From contig JANUSC010000384.1 in the NCBI GenBank assembly GCA_025200525.1, positions 124,001 through 188,000 on the forward strand: a DNA stretch of 64,000 bases. The letters are read 5' to 3'. The notes below the pieces were generated by a model, which ran no database searches, had not been told where the DNA came from, and saw only the letters and a list, made by a program, of their open reading frames with translations. Positions 63,091 to 64,000 of this stretch are shown here, one piece after another (position 1 is the first letter of the stretch; each line of letters opens with the position of its first letter). The stretch is from Camellia lanceoleosa. Taxonomy: Eukaryota > Streptophyta > Magnoliopsida > Ericales > Theaceae. Position numbers and translations under genes: made by a program.

Positions 63091-63446
63091 TCTAAAAACC
63101 GTGCCAAACGGAGAAAGTTAAGTGGTCCTGAACCGAGGCGCACGGCCGACGGCTCAAAAAATCGAAAACTGGTCTCCAAACGGGAAAAGTGACCTACGAC
63201 CACGAAAAGTAGTCTATGGCCACTGAGAGATGGTCTACGAGACCTCTCCCTCCCTTTGGGAAGAGAAAACAAGACCTGGTTCGCAAATCGAGGTAAGGCA
63301 CAAAAGGGTCCCCAGATCCGGGAATAAGGCTCTTAGCCGAAACTCCGAAACTCCGAAACCTTAGAACGAGCACAACATGCACCATCATCGAAGGCCAATC
63401 GATGACGCTCGAAGTCTTAAGATCAGTCAAAAATAGGGTGTCTACA

Positions 63447-64000
63447 TATGGCTATAAGCAATTCATGCATGACCAAAGCTATTCCAAACAGAGATAGAGC
63501 ATGCTAAATAAAGGCCAACAACATGCTGGAGTGGAGTCAACACACGCTAGAATTATGGACTAAAACATCAAGCATGCAAGGCTAGTGAGTAAGATTACAC
63601 TACAAGTGTAAAAAGCATGTAAGAAGTGGCCAAGATAGCCCAAAACAGAGCCAAGAAATGTTAAAAAAAGTCACAAAACATGCTTAGATCAAAGTCAAAA
63701 GATGATAGAAAAACATGCTCAAGAAGTAGGCCAACAAGACATGCAAAGGAGAAACAAGGAGAGGATCACCCCTTCTATTTTGGTCCTAAAAATAGTTTTT
63801 GCCATCGAAAATCCTGGATTTCAGTGGTTAAAAGGCCAAAAAGAGATTGTTTTAAAGGCTTTTAAACATGGCACAAAGCTTGGCCAATAAGCCACAAAAG
63901 AGAGAGGACCACCCCTAATCCCAAAAGGGCCTCAAATAATCATTTTCAACACTCAAAAATAGAGGTTTTTGTAGTTGACAACTAGGCCAAAAACAACATG
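63447..64000. mobile_element. Old Tat/Ogre-like LTR copy, right part
   Basis: Continues 48251-49863 after the TATGG duplication and runs past the window. It resembles 61852-62340 of the inner copy, including 'gattacactacaag' and the 'caagacatgcaaaggag' type lines. Confidence 0.65.

Larger units (their letters stand above)
49864..63446 (+). mobile_element. Solo LTR of 4.2 kb, Tat/Ogre-like, split by a chromovirus
   Basis: It starts TGTAGACGTCCCC and ends GGGTGTCTACA, with a 7-bp inverted terminus TGTAGAC/GTCTACA. It is flanked by a perfect TATGG duplication (49859-49863 and 63447-63451). Without the nested element it is about 4.2 kb. The 'cagagtcgccacctaa' and 'ttaggaaaccctga' sequence near 50075-50120 reminds me of Ogre/Tat elements; this lineage call is from memory and tentative. 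It has degenerate subrepeats with an ATTACACTA motif, and a minisatellite at 62856-63090. Orientation is uncertain. Confidence 0.8.

Overview
The window is nuclear DNA from a flowering plant and consists almost entirely of transposable elements. Evidence for a plant: Ty3/gypsy chromovirus polyproteins with a C-terminal chromodomain, primer sites matching initiator-Met tRNA, LTRs of 2.1-2.6 kb with 5-bp target duplications, Helitron-type ends (TC at the 5' end, hairpin plus CTAG at the 3' end), a FAR1-type domain fragment, and an intron-containing fragment of ribosomal protein S29. I see no complete host gene, no tRNA or rRNA gene, and no prokaryotic feature.

Layout. 1-1535: part of an LTR of the family that is complete at 26054-35907. 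2351-3472: a long inverted repeat fused to the last two exons of an RPS29 gene. 4266-5499: ends of short Helitron-like elements on the minus strand. 5500-22296: a Helitron or pair of Helitrons on the plus strand carrying exons of an unrecognised gene (15295-18283). It is interrupted by a non-autonomous LTR element with only a gag relic (6801-15210, TSD GGTAA). 22973-37070: a truncated minus-strand Ty3/gypsy element split by the youngest complete element in the window (26054-35907, TSD TGTGA), whose gag-pol frame is continuous except for two stop codons. 38009-38236: a FAR1 fragment. 38235-46374: Helitron-like DNA holding two solo LTRs (40610-42898, TSD ATACA; 44194-46344, TSD CATGC/CATGT). 46909-48250: a truncated LTR. 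48251-64000: a three-level nest in which an old Tat/Ogre-like LTR holds a 4.2-kb solo LTR of the same family (49864-63446, TSD TATGG), which holds a decayed 9.4-kb chromovirus (52174-61552, TSD AGAGG).

The most unusual pattern is that several distinct LTR families carry arrays of a short palindrome, each family with its own version. CGCTCGAGCG is repeated 8-11 times in three of them, GGGTCGACCC in another, and a GCTCGTGCGG/CACGTG-like motif in a fourth. In four families the array lies just upstream of a pyrimidine-rich leader. In two elements, one LTR of the pair has lost most of these motifs through the same small changes, which may be an assembly artefact. Also notable are LTRs that begin TA instead of TG, supported by two independent target duplications.
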